Assembly: GCA_964576475.1 (NCBI GenBank)
Contig: CAZNVG010000005.1
Location: 1-55,690 of the forward strand
Direction: 5' to 3'
Length of the DNA stretch: 55,690 bases
Source of the DNA: CAZNVG01 sp964576475
Lineage (GTDB): Bacteria; Patescibacteriota; Saccharimonadia; Saccharimonadales; CAZNVG01
The notes beneath the pieces are model-generated. The model was not told the origin of the DNA. It searched no databases and was given only the letters and a program-made list of their open reading frames with translations. The translations under genes and the position numbers were made by a program. Below, piece by piece: positions 42,686-50,937 of the stretch (position 1 is the stretch's first letter; every line of letters begins with the position of its first letter).

Positions 42686-43581
42686 TCCTCGAGATACTGA
42701 CCAGCCTCAATGAGTCCGAGCGCATCTTCGATTTGCACTAAAATGCTTTTACTTAACGCTCGGTCGCCGATCGCACGTTCGGCCTCAATCTGAATCTCCT
42801 GCTCTATGAGATTTCCAGACATACCAAGAACTTCCCCGGTCTCCTCGTCACGGTCAACTTCTTCAGGCCGGCAATATCGCGCCATACATTCAATGATGCT
42901 TGATGGCCTAATATAGCTCTCTAGATCTCCGGCTTCTGTTCGCTCCAGCTGGTACCGAGTCTCGTCGTAGCTTCTACCAATTCCCAGAGGAGGGTTCATT
43001 GAATCGGTCAGCTTGTACATGGGGTGTCGTGCACCTTGAAACCTTCGTGAGCTAATTTCGACACGACTATCATCACTCAGCCTCCATATCTTTGAGCGAT
43101 CTTCGACACTATGCGCGTCTTCCATGAGCATAGAAAAGAACGATAACACCCGAGAAACACGAGCAATGCCGATATCATGCAGGACGTCTTGCTGTTGTGC
43201 GCAATGAAAAGATGTTTCTAACAACTCATGCATTGGGGTCTCGACTTCAACTCCATCCAGCAACTCACCCAGTCCTATCGGTTGATTGATGTGTCCTCGA
43301 TATATGCCCTTAGTTAGATCCTGAATGCCTGCGAACATAACTGGAGGCGCGTATGTATCGGATTCAGCTTGTTGCCTATGGACATACAGTCTTTGTTGGC
43401 CCGCCATCGCAGAATCAAACAAAGCGTCTAGATGGAGTTCGAATTCATTTGGCAGCTCTATCTTTCTGAAAGCTTGAATTCTCAGGCGCGTAGCCTCGTT
43501 TTGCATAAGTTTAGCTTCTGCTTCTGTGATAAGCGCTTCCGCCATCGACTCAAGTTCGCCAAAACCTTCATGTGATTCCAT
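42682..43581 (-). CDS. 299-aa unknown soluble protein
   Basis: No recognised domain. Acidic and helical, with Cys residues (FHCAQQQDVLHD, IECMARYC) and no TM segments. The ATG lies 9 nt after TATAAT and lacks a Shine-Dalgarno, so the mRNA has almost no leader. Divergent from the 332-aa unknown gene across a 166-nt gap. Probably a Saccharibacteria-lineage gene. Confidence 0.7.
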   Translation of the reverse strand: MESHEGFGELESMAEALITEAEAKLMQNEATRLRIQAFRKIELPNEFELHLDALFDSAMAGQQRLYVHRQQAESDTYAPPVMFAGIQDLTKGIYRGHINQPIGLGELLDGVEVETPMHELLETSFHCAQQQDVLHDIGIARVSRVLSFFSMLMEDAHSVEDRSKIWRLSDDSRVEISSRRFQGARHPMYKLTDSMNPPLGIGRSYDETRYQLERTEAGDLESYIRPSSIIECMARYCRPEEVDRDEETGEVLGMSGNLIEQEIQIEAERAIGDRALSKSILVQIEDALGLIEAGQYLED

Positions 43582-43747
43582 AATTTACTTATTATACAAT
43601 AGTTTAGCGTTCGTGACCCCAGATATTTTCCGAACAGTACGATGTGGCAGACGGTCTAAACAGCGTCGTCTCAACGGGCAATCCTTGACCCTGAGGCATA
43701 TACTATATGTAGAGGGTTTTTCTAAAAAAAAGAAGGACAAATAAGCG

Positions 43748-44746
43748 ATGATTGAGCTTTGTATTGAACCTGGCCGTACTGTTACGTGGGAAGAATTTAA
43801 ACTAGAGAGCACTGCACGAGATGTCGGATCTATCGGACTCGATGGATACGTGAAAGGTCAGCCACGCTTTGAGCGCGTCATAAATGAGGCGGGGCACTGT
43901 ATTGGTGTGCAGAACTTTAATCACCACGAGGAAGTGAATCGGCTTGCTACGCTGGCAACTTGTCAGCAAGTAGACATAGCCTTGAAGTCTGGATTTGTTG
44001 ACGGATTTCGTGAGGAACATGGACGGTTTATGGCGAACGTCTATGTTAATGATTCCGATCAGGATGTATGCGCTGCCGTTTGGCTATTGCGCAATAAACA
44101 TCTCGTGCACGACCAGGGCAGCCCGGTGATAAATAGATTTGTTACCGTTGCCGGACTCATGGACATGACCGCAGGAAGTTATCCGTTTGATCAAGACACA
44201 CCTTTCTTGGAAACACTAAACTGGATCAATCAACCATACAATCAAGCACGACTGAATGGCGAAGCGACGTCTAACGATCCAGAAGTGCATCGTATGATTA
44301 TCGATGCGGTAGGCAGTAGGATTGATAAATATATCGTAGGTCGTGATGAAAAGGTGCCGCTTGATACACGCTATACACCTCTCGAAAAAGGAAAGGGGTG
44401 GATGATGATCAGGGAAGTAGGTCCGCAAGGTAAACTAGGCGCGATTAATGACGGAGCTGATGCATTAATTCAGGTACGCGATAACGACCCTGAGCATATG
44501 CACGTAAGTTTCTGGCGCAAGAGCGAATGGATTCCCATAGATTTCCACCACATTATGGAACGATTGAATGAGGCAGAGCTTGCGCGACTTAAAGAGCTGA
44601 AACTTATTGATCACGATGTTGATTCGCTGGATGCGACCAGAGCATGGGGTGGGGGCAATACGACTTTCGGCTCTCCGCGAGTTATAGGCACGCGACTTGA
44701 TCTCTCAGAAATTGCCGAAATTGCCGATGAATTCTCAAACATCTGA
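43748..44746 (+). CDS. 332-aa unknown protein
   Basis: GAAGGA ribosome site upstream. Soluble alpha/beta sequence with conserved-looking stretches YVNDSDQDVCAAVWLLRNKH and SPVINRFVTVAGLMDMTAG, resembling HD/DHH-like phosphohydrolase proteins of unknown type, but no metal motif was confirmed. Stands alone before the aspS leader region. Function open. Confidence 0.65.
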   Translation: MIELCIEPGRTVTWEEFKLESTARDVGSIGLDGYVKGQPRFERVINEAGHCIGVQNFNHHEEVNRLATLATCQQVDIALKSGFVDGFREEHGRFMANVYVNDSDQDVCAAVWLLRNKHLVHDQGSPVINRFVTVAGLMDMTAGSYPFDQDTPFLETLNWINQPYNQARLNGEATSNDPEVHRMIIDAVGSRIDKYIVGRDEKVPLDTRYTPLEKGKGWMMIREVGPQGKLGAINDGADALIQVRDNDPEHMHVSFWRKSEWIPIDFHHIMERLNEAELARLKELKLIDHDVDSLDATRAWGGGNTTFGSPRVIGTRLDLSEIAEIADEFSNI

Positions 44747-44782
44747 ATATACGACATCATCATCTGAGAAATGCGCTCAATC

Positions 44783-44791
44783 TGTTATAAT
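44783..44791 (+). promoter_or_regulatory. aspS leader promoter, extended -10 TGTTATAAT
   Basis: TATAAT 44786-44791 with upstream TG; the ATG of the leader ORF follows after exactly 7 nt, the same spacing seen in other leaderless genes here. Confidence 0.7.
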
Positions 44792-44798
44792 CGAGATT

Positions 44799-44873
44799 AT
44801 GATACGTTTTGGCAGCAATAATATGAATCCATGGGTCGATGCAAGCGCGACTCAGGCGCACGCTATTGCATAA
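44799..44873 (+). CDS. 24-codon leader ORF before aspS
   Basis: Reads MIRFGSNNMNPWVDASATQ then AHAIA and stop. It starts at the predicted transcript 5' end, contains three Asn codons and one Asp codon in a short run (NN.N..D), and ends inside the 3' arm of the hairpin at 44831-44882. Such geometry suits ribosome-position control of the downstream aspS; proof is lacking. Confidence 0.45.
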   Translation: MIRFGSNNMNPWVDASATQAHAIA

Positions 44874-44882
44874 ACGACCCAT
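44831..44882 (+). promoter_or_regulatory. aspS leader hairpin
   Basis: ATGGGTCGATGCAA (44831-44844) pairs with TTGCAT (44866-44871) and CGACCCAT (44875-44882) around a 3-nt bulge, 14 bp. Inner GCGC/GCGC adds to it. No U-tract follows. Confidence 0.65.
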
Positions 44883-44922
44883 ACGAAGCCAGATCTATTA
44901 GCTAAACAATTAGGAAAAAACA

Positions 44923-46233
44923 ATGAGAATTCTCAGTAAAGATGTTTCGTCCAAGCCTAACGAGACAGTAACGATTCAGGGATGGCTACATAAGAAACGC
45001 TTACTAGGCGGCTTAAACTTCATCAACATTCGAGATCGAAGCGGCCTTACGCAGGTGCTTGTCGAGAAGGGTGAAGAAGTAGAGAAGCTTCGTGGTATGC
45101 AAATAGGGACTGTACTTTCAGTTACTGGCACTGTTTTTGCAGATGAGAGAGCACCGGGTGGCGCAGAATTACACGATCCTGAAATCACTGTGCTTGTGCC
45201 AGTAGTTGACGAGCCGCCAATTGAAATTGATAAGCCACTCAATCACAAATCTGAAAACCTAGATACCCTCTTTGATAATCGCGTACTGGGACTAAGAAAC
45301 CTGCAGGAAAAGGCGATATTTGAAATCCAGTCTACTATTTGCCGCGCAATGCGTGAGTATTTCTATGCAAACGACTTTACTGAAATGCATACGCCAAAAC
45401 TATTAGCCGAGCCAACTGAAGGTGGAGCAGAGGTATTCCAGTTAGACTACTTCGGAAAGACCGCTACGTTGGCGCAAAGTCCGCAGTTCTATAAACAGAT
45501 GATGGTTGGCGTGTTTGAGCGTGCCTTTGAAATAGCTCCGGTGTATCGAGCGGAGCCGAGTGCGACAACCCGACATATGACTGAATATACGTCTGTTGAC
45601 GGAGAGATGGGCTTTATTACACTGGACGATTTGCAGAATTTCCTGTCGGGACTACTAAATGCTGCCTGTGATGCAGTTTGGGAGAAACACGAAACAGAAC
45701 TAAAGCGTTGGAATGCGACAAAGCCTGTTATTCCAAAAGAAATACCAGTCATGAGTATGGCGGAAATCCATGAGCGATACAGTAAAGCCAACGCAACTAG
45801 CACAGTTGGAGAGAAAGACCTCCGCCCTGACGAGGAGCGATGGATTTGTGAATACGCGAAGAAAAATCTCGGCTCAGAAGCGATCTTTGTGAGTGAGTGG
45901 CCTGCAAGCGAGATGAAGTTTTACCATAAAGCCAACGAACAAAATCCCGAAATCGCTGATAGGGTTGATCTACTGTTTCGTGGTGTTGAAATCACCACAG
46001 GATCAATGCGAGAAAACCGTTACGAAGTTGTCGTCGAGCAACTTAGAAAACTTGCCGGTGGCGATCCAGATGATCCCGGATTCACACCTCTGCTTACAGC
46101 TATGAAGTATGGCATGCCGCCTCATGGAGGATTTGGCTTGGGGCTCGAACGAGTTACGCAAAAGCTACTTGGATTCGGCAACATTAAAGAAGCAACATTA
46201 TTCCCTCGTGACCTGAATCGACTTGCACCCTAA
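44923..46233 (+). CDS. aspS: Aspartyl-tRNA synthetase, archaeal-type (probably non-discriminating)
   Basis: 436 aa, which is short for a bacterial AspRS (about 580 aa) and right for the archaeal type. N-terminal OB-fold anticodon domain (about 1-100: VTIQGWLHKKRLLGG, FINIRDRSGLTQVLV), then the class II core with motif 2 (FEIAPVYRAEPS, TTRHMTEYTSVDGEMGF) and motif 3 (GGFGLGLERVTQKLLG). The bacterial GAD insertion is absent. Non-discriminating enzymes charge both tRNA-Asp and tRNA-Asn and need GatCAB. Weak AGGA ribosome site; preceded by leader ORF and hairpin. 3' end overlaps the next convergent gene by 4 nt. Confidence 0.95.
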   Translation: MRILSKDVSSKPNETVTIQGWLHKKRLLGGLNFINIRDRSGLTQVLVEKGEEVEKLRGMQIGTVLSVTGTVFADERAPGGAELHDPEITVLVPVVDEPPIEIDKPLNHKSENLDTLFDNRVLGLRNLQEKAIFEIQSTICRAMREYFYANDFTEMHTPKLLAEPTEGGAEVFQLDYFGKTATLAQSPQFYKQMMVGVFERAFEIAPVYRAEPSATTRHMTEYTSVDGEMGFITLDDLQNFLSGLLNAACDAVWEKHETELKRWNATKPVIPKEIPVMSMAEIHERYSKANATSTVGEKDLRPDEERWICEYAKKNLGSEAIFVSEWPASEMKFYHKANEQNPEIADRVDLLFRGVEITTGSMRENRYEVVVEQLRKLAGGDPDDPGFTPLLTAMKYGMPPHGGFGLGLERVTQKLLGFGNIKEATLFPRDLNRLAP

Positions 46234-46712
46234 CAGCGTGCAGAGCGAATCCTGCTTCTTTCCATGGATGGCCATTGCTCGTCGTCGACGTGAAGAATTG
46301 TATGAACCATAGCGTACCGATATTCAGTATGAGCATTGTCGTTGGCGCAGATTTCTTCTAGACCAAGCAGATTTAATGCTCGAGATCCAATAGACTGGCA
46401 GTCAATATTGAAGCTGTCTCGATGGTAACGGACTTCTTCGCCGTCAGCTGGAACAGTGATCCTGTGTGATCGACTCTCCAAAAAGGCCTCAGTAGTGAAC
46501 AGAATCGCTAACCCATTCTCAAGTAATTCGTACTTATAGCTTGATCGTCTCGTCAAGTGATCGGGTCTAGTTCTATCGCAGTACAGCATTGTGTCCATGG
46601 TGTGCGTGGTGGGTTCGTTTGCAATTAAAGGAGCTATGTTCCCTTGAAGCTGCTGTAGAAAGACCCGAGCCGTTTCGACGTTTCGCTCAAAGACGCTTTG
46701 TTGTGATTCCAT
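46230..46712 (-). CDS. 160-aa unknown protein, leaderless
   Basis: Start moved to the ATG at 46712, which lies 6 nt after the extended -10 TGCTATAAC (complement of 46718-46726); the ATG at 46733 would lie upstream of the transcription start. Soluble, acidic/helical, with RRSSYKYELLENGLAILF and LHVDDEQWPSMERSRIR. No known family. Confidence 0.6.
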   Translation of the reverse strand: MESQQSVFERNVETARVFLQQLQGNIAPLIANEPTTHTMDTMLYCDRTRPDHLTRRSSYKYELLENGLAILFTTEAFLESRSHRITVPADGEEVRYHRDSFNIDCQSIGSRALNLLGLEEICANDNAHTEYRYAMVHTILHVDDEQWPSMERSRIRSARC

Positions 46713-46802
46713 ACGATTGTTATAGCACGACACTATTTGCTAAACATGACCATAATTCCTTTTGCCTATAGGGCGTATACTTAAAGTAGGAAGGAGATCA
46801 AT

Positions 46803-47066
46803 ATGTCAAAACGTGAATTTACTCCCGAGGAAGCAATGCTCATAGGAGAGCGAGTTGGTATTGATTTTACTAAGATTGACCTAGAGCAGTTCCGACTTGG
46901 GCTCGCAGTAGAAATGGAGCATGGTTCGCATGACCCAGAGACCAATGTTACTGACAATAGCGTCAGTTTAACCGCAAAGATTGCATGGGCTCATTTAAAA
47001 GAAATTCCCGATTACTATACACGACTGTCAAAAATGGAAGCCGAGGGAGAAGCAGCCTCAGCGTAA
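46803..47066 (+). CDS. DUF5661-family small protein
   Basis: 87 aa with a strong AGGAAGGAGAT ribosome site. Matches the DUF5661 pattern: FTPEEAMLIGERVGIDF, DLEQFRLGLAVEMEHG, TNVT, LTAKIAWAHLKEIPDYYTRL. This is a small single-domain family of unknown function found widely in bacteria and phages. Confidence 0.85.
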   Translation: MSKREFTPEEAMLIGERVGIDFTKIDLEQFRLGLAVEMEHGSHDPETNVTDNSVSLTAKIAWAHLKEIPDYYTRLSKMEAEGEAASA

Positions 47067-47150
47067 AGTTGACTAGGTGTTTTTCGTGCGAATTAACCGC
47101 TTCTGATACATAACAAGTTTCTCATTCGTGCCAGATTCGTCGTGCTCATG

Positions 47151-47156
47151 TACAAT
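47151..47156 (+). promoter_or_regulatory. -10 box before the leaderless NYN gene
   Basis: TACAAT followed by 6 nt and the GTG at 47163. Confidence 0.5.
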
Positions 47157-47162
47157 CAGCGT

Positions 47163-47684
47163 GTGAGTAACTATGCTTTTATCGATTCACAAAATCTCAA
47201 TGTTGGGATTCGCTCACTTGGATGGCACCTCGACTGGCGTAAATTTCGTCAATTTCTCATCGATCAGCACAATTGCGAGAAAGCCTATATCTTTATTGGA
47301 TTTACTCCCGGTAACGAAGAACTGTACACGTATTTGCAAAAGGCTGGATTTGAAGTTATATTCCGTCACACATTAGAGCATGATGGAACAGTCAAGGGAA
47401 ACACCGATGCTGAGATGGTGTTGCACACCATGATTGAGTACCCAAACTATGAGAAGGCTGTCATTGTGTCCGGAGATGGCGACTTCTTTAGTTTAGTAGA
47501 GTACCTTCATCATAACGATAAGCTTGCTCGCATCCTTGTGCCTAATCGTAAATACTCAGCGCATTTGCGAAATTACGACTCGTTCGTCACTCGTTTGGAT
47601 GAGATGAAGCGCGAACTACAATACAAACCGCACAGACCAAAACCAAAGCAAGATCAAGACGGCGCTAAACCACACCCCCAGTAA
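47163..47684 (+). CDS. NYN-domain (LabA/DUF88-like) nuclease
   Basis: 173 aa from GTG 47163, chosen from the -10 spacing; ATG 47142 would lie upstream of the promoter. Acidic metal-binding residues of the PIN/NYN fold are seen in FIDSQN (D8), KGNTDAEMV and VSGDGDFFSLV. The C-terminus is basic, Lys/Pro/Gln-rich (KPHRPKPKQDQD) and may bind RNA. Likely an RNA-processing or decay nuclease. Overlaps the convergent gene by 20 nt. Confidence 0.85.
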   Translation: MSNYAFIDSQNLNVGIRSLGWHLDWRKFRQFLIDQHNCEKAYIFIGFTPGNEELYTYLQKAGFEVIFRHTLEHDGTVKGNTDAEMVLHTMIEYPNYEKAVIVSGDGDFFSLVEYLHHNDKLARILVPNRKYSAHLRNYDSFVTRLDEMKRELQYKPHRPKPKQDQDGAKPHPQ

Positions 47685-48231
47685 AGCCATCTGTTGACGC
47701 GCCCGTAGGGGGATTTTTTGAGGTAGGCATAGTAAGTACTTCCGTCTGCGTGTTGTCGTTGAATCCGAGCTCCTCGGCCTCATAGCTTAACTCAATAACT
47801 TTACTGAAATTTAGACCTTCGCCGAGCATGAAAACTCGCCGGTATGTTTCCATGAGCTGTGAAGTGATCAATGGTTTTGGTTGACCCTCAGGCTGCTTTC
47901 GAAGTAAATCCTTTATCATTAAAACCGCAAAACCTACGAGCAATAATGGTGACTCAAGTACTCCAAGCAATCTGTTGTAGGCGCGATACCAAGAGGTTCT
48001 GGTGCGCAAATTGACGTACTCGGACGCCACGTTCAACCCTGTGATAACTAGTAGCACGATTGTAATAATCGGTTGTCTGCCGAGCACATTTGGTTTCTGC
48101 GTGAAAGGATAGCGATTGTAGTCACTCAATGCGAACGCGTACTGAAGACCGATCATCAAAACTACGACCGCAAGTATGCTTGCTGCAATGATGAGTCGGA
48201 TTTGCACGACGCGTTTAGGGTTGGCAGCCAT
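47665..48231 (-). CDS. 188-aa three-helix membrane protein
   Basis: TM helices at about 13-33, 57-75 and 92-107, then a soluble C-terminal tail with a proline/Thr-rich end. Basic MAANPKR start. No family recognised. -10 TATAAT is 10 nt upstream of the ATG. Convergent 20-nt overlap with the NYN gene. Confidence 0.65.
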   Translation of the reverse strand: MAANPKRVVQIRLIIAASILAVVVLMIGLQYAFALSDYNRYPFTQKPNVLGRQPIITIVLLVITGLNVASEYVNLRTRTSWYRAYNRLLGVLESPLLLVGFAVLMIKDLLRKQPEGQPKPLITSQLMETYRRVFMLGEGLNFSKVIELSYEAEELGFNDNTQTEVLTMPTSKNPPTGASTDGFTGGVV

Positions 48232-48283
48232 ATTGCTTATGATTATAAGCCAAAGCGTCTAAAAATACTGCTTCTGTGGAAAA

Positions 48284-48652
48284 CTACTTCTTTTTCTTAA
48301 TTGCCTGTGTAATTTTCTCTATATCGACATGCCATTGGTCTACTGCAAAAGCAGTTGCCGCAAAAGCGAGAATCATGAACACTGCGATAACTTTTAGAGC
48401 CATCGTTTGGTCAAGTTGTAGCCAAGTAAAGAGAAGCCACAGTGGTCCTACGAACACAACGAAAGCGATAACTGATACAAAGTAACTCTTCGCTCGAGTG
48501 TCAATGTTTACAGGCAACTCTTTATATTGTTTTCCGTCTCGATAGGCGATAAGTCTTCGCAATTTTTCGCGCATGTTCTGTACTTCCCAGAAGTTGTGAA
48601 TTAATTCATTGAGTGAAAGTGCAAGGATAAGGTTTAGTAGTGTTTGGTTCAT
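48284..48652 (-). CDS. 122-aa small membrane protein
   Basis: Start at the ATG complementary to 48650-48652, supported by a GGAG 9 nt upstream; the longer open frame is non-coding. A helical N-terminal segment (NQTLLNLILALSLNELIHNF), a charged middle and two TM helices (about 64-85 and 88-108), then a basic KKKK tail. Unknown function. Confidence 0.65.
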   Translation of the reverse strand: MNQTLLNLILALSLNELIHNFWEVQNMREKLRRLIAYRDGKQYKELPVNIDTRAKSYFVSVIAFVVFVGPLWLLFTWLQLDQTMALKVIAVFMILAFAATAFAVDQWHVDIEKITQAIKKKK

Positions 48653-48765
48653 GTGGGTTTCTCCGTTAATGGCTATTAGCATACACCAAAAAAGTTGATA
48701 GCGAGGCAATAGCCATAAATTGAACCACAATGCCCAGACCCGCAAATTGATGGTAGAATACTTTA

Positions 48766-48875
48766 AGCTGTTCTGGGGATATGTATAGGCGAGCCATCTG
48801 CCGCGCGCGCTAGGTAAGATCGAGATCGAGCGAAAAAGGCGCGCTTCGCTTTGCCTAAAAATCAACTAAACAGCT
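48766..48875. other. 110-nt nested dyad with central GCGCTAGGTAAG
   Basis: Stems AGCTGTT/AACAGCT (48766-48772 with 48869-48875), TAGGC/GCCTA (48786-48790 with 48853-48857) and GCGCGC/GCGCGC (48805-48810 with 48839-48844). The 12-mer at 48807-48818 is also at 52225-52236, inside another large dyad. It lies between divergent genes and is GC-richer than its flanks. A structured RNA or mobile folded element. Confidence 0.5.
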
Positions 48876-48886
48876 AGTAAAAAATT

Positions 48887-49030
48887 ATGGATAGTTCTGC
48901 GTATAAAATTCTAGTTCTGGTGTTCGCCTTTTTTCTGGGTACAGTGATTTTGTCTAACATTCTCGCGTTACTGACTACGGCTACTTTAAAACTGGTTGCT
49001 CGACGAAGAGCAAGGCGGATGCATGGTTAA
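48887..49030 (+). CDS. 47-aa single-helix membrane peptide
   Basis: Reads a polar start, a long hydrophobic helix (about 8-30) and a basic end (ARRRARRMHG). The downstream sortase-like gene starts 8 nt before its stop, so both are likely co-translated. No strong ribosome site. First gene of the polysaccharide operon; perhaps a small subunit. Confidence 0.55.
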   Translation: MDSSAYKILVLVFAFFLGTVILSNILALLTTATLKLVARRRARRMHG

Positions 49031-49664
49031 GAAGCGCACAAAACACCTATCACAGAACACGAAGAAGCTGCTGGGGTACGGCATGATGTTTCTTTGCGGC
49101 TTCTTAAGTGTGTATATCTTTGCGGCAAGCTATGAGACAACTTTCAGCGCTGACCTGCCAATCGTAAATTCAGTAAGTAAAGTGACGACACCGCCCGTGT
49201 CTAGGTTGCTAGAAACAGGAAGCAAGACAAATCAACTCGACAGTGGAAATTATGGCAAGCCAGCAGTGTTGAAAATACCGAGTCACAATTCAAAAATAGT
49301 TCTTGCCCCACAGATCGATCGATCGGGCATATTGCTTGCACGCGCCAACACGGCACATTACACCCTGCTTTCAAGTCCCAAGAACGGAAATCTCGGCAAT
49401 ATTTTTGTTTATTTTATGACTAGCTGGCGCACGGACGCCCATATCGAAACACTCAAAGCTGGTGACAATGTATTCATAGATACCGACAGAGATTGGCGAT
49501 ACTTTTTCAGGGTGGACAGCACAAAGAACGTGGACAAAACTCAGACTTTTGTTATGCGAGAAGCTGTCGCCTCTCAGCTGATTCTGGCAGCTCAGAAAAG
49601 CGACAGTAGCTCGTTATTTGTTATAGAGGCATCGCTCGTAAACGTACAGAATGTGAGGCAATAG
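49023..49664 (+). CDS. Sortase-fold protein lacking catalytic His and Cys
   Basis: 213 aa from ATG 49023 (AAGGCGG ahead). TM anchor (about 17-36), linker, then a sortase-like beta barrel: SKIVLAPQI (90-98), AHYTL (111-115), NIFVYFMTSWRTD (126-138), AGDNVFIDTDRDWRYFFRV and SQLILAAQ (184-191). In true sortases the fourth element has GH before R and the last has TLxTC; here there are YFMTSWR and LILAAQ, so the catalytic dyad is gone. It is probably a structural or regulatory pseudo-sortase. Operon partner of GT2. Confidence 0.6.
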   Translation: MVKKRTKHLSQNTKKLLGYGMMFLCGFLSVYIFAASYETTFSADLPIVNSVSKVTTPPVSRLLETGSKTNQLDSGNYGKPAVLKIPSHNSKIVLAPQIDRSGILLARANTAHYTLLSSPKNGNLGNIFVYFMTSWRTDAHIETLKAGDNVFIDTDRDWRYFFRVDSTKNVDKTQTFVMREAVASQLILAAQKSDSSSLFVIEASLVNVQNVRQ

Positions 49665-50936
49665 ATGGACGGAGCATGGTTTTACACTTTTCGAAATATT
49701 GCAGTATTTTTTGCTGCTGTTATGTTACTCAAATACTATGTGTTTCTAATTTTGGCACCTTGGTACGATGTTAAGGATGCTCGTCGTCGTCTCAGGAACT
49801 TGCAACAGTTTTACAATGACCCTAAAAAAGCACCGTATCAACCGCGCGTTTCGGTGATTATTCCAGCCTGGAATGAGGAAGTCGGTATACTGCGCAGCGT
49901 TGAATCAATAATCCGCAGCACATATCACAATATTGAAGTAATCGTTGTAAATGACGGATCAACTGATCGGTCACATAGAATGATGCAGAAGTACATGCTC
50001 AATCAGCGCGCCCATCGGAGAGGCAATGAGGTGCGGGTTCGATATTTCTATAAGAACAACGGCGGTAAGGGCGCGGCATTGAATCATGCACTGGCGCGCG
50101 TGCGCGGAGATATTGTTGTTACTATGGACGCCGACTCGCTATTTTCAAAGTATGCTGTGGAGCGCTTGGTGGGGTACTTTGCCGATCCTGATGTTGACTG
50201 TGTTGTTGGCAATGTCCGCATAGCCAACCGATCGACACTGATAGGAAGACTTCAGGCATTGGAGTATATGTTCGGGTTTTACTACAAGCGCGCTCACTGC
50301 GTACTTGGAGCGGAGTATATATATGGTGGCGCATGCTCTGCGTTTCGCAAGGCAACTACCTTCGATAAATTTGGATTGTTTGACGCTGCGAACAAAACTG
50401 AGGATATCGAGATGAGTATGCGTACAAAATTCTTTGGGCTTAAGAGTTGTTATGCCGAGGACGTCGTCTGTTACACAGAAGGAGCCTCAACGATTCAAGG
50501 GTTACTCAATCAACGCCTGCGATGGAAAAAGGGTCGGTTTGATACGTTTGCGAAGTACCGCACAATGTTCTTTTCCCGTGATAAGCAGCATAAACGCTCA
50601 CTGGGTTGGTTCGTGCTGCCGTTTTCACTTCTCGCCGAGTTGCAGCTTCTGTTCGAACCAATTAGCGTTACCTTGCTTGTAACATACAGCATTATCAGCA
50701 ATGACTTTGTCTCGCTTGCACTTGGTACTCTGTTTATCGCGGTCTCCTATTTGGTTGTCGGGTTGTTCAGTAGAACACTACGACCGTCACTACTGTTTAT
50801 GTACCCTTTTACGTGGCCTTTGTTCTATGTGTTGGTTTGGATAGAATACATTGCACTCATTAGAAGCGCCTACATGTCTCTTCGAGGGAATGACATCGAG
50901 TGGCAACAGTGGGATAGAAAGGGAATTAGCGCCTAA
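49665..50936 (+). CDS. Processive GT2 glycosyltransferase (PgaC/IcaA-like)
   Basis: 423 aa. N-terminal TM (about 9-33), GT2 domain (about 60-300) with VVNDGSTD, MDADS, KTEDIEMSMR and the QxxRW motif QRLRWKKGRF, then three to four C-terminal TMs. Order and topology match synthases of poly-beta-1,6-N-acetylglucosamine, hyaluronan or cellulose. Starts 1 nt after the sortase-like stop. Product polymer not readable; PNAG-like is a guess. It is the core of the surface polysaccharide operon. Confidence 0.85.
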   Translation: MDGAWFYTFRNIAVFFAAVMLLKYYVFLILAPWYDVKDARRRLRNLQQFYNDPKKAPYQPRVSVIIPAWNEEVGILRSVESIIRSTYHNIEVIVVNDGSTDRSHRMMQKYMLNQRAHRRGNEVRVRYFYKNNGGKGAALNHALARVRGDIVVTMDADSLFSKYAVERLVGYFADPDVDCVVGNVRIANRSTLIGRLQALEYMFGFYYKRAHCVLGAEYIYGGACSAFRKATTFDKFGLFDAANKTEDIEMSMRTKFFGLKSCYAEDVVCYTEGASTIQGLLNQRLRWKKGRFDTFAKYRTMFFSRDKQHKRSLGWFVLPFSLLAELQLLFEPISVTLLVTYSIISNDFVSLALGTLFIAVSYLVVGLFSRTLRPSLLFMYPFTWPLFYVLVWIEYIALIRSAYMSLRGNDIEWQQWDRKGISA

Positions 50937-50937
50937 T

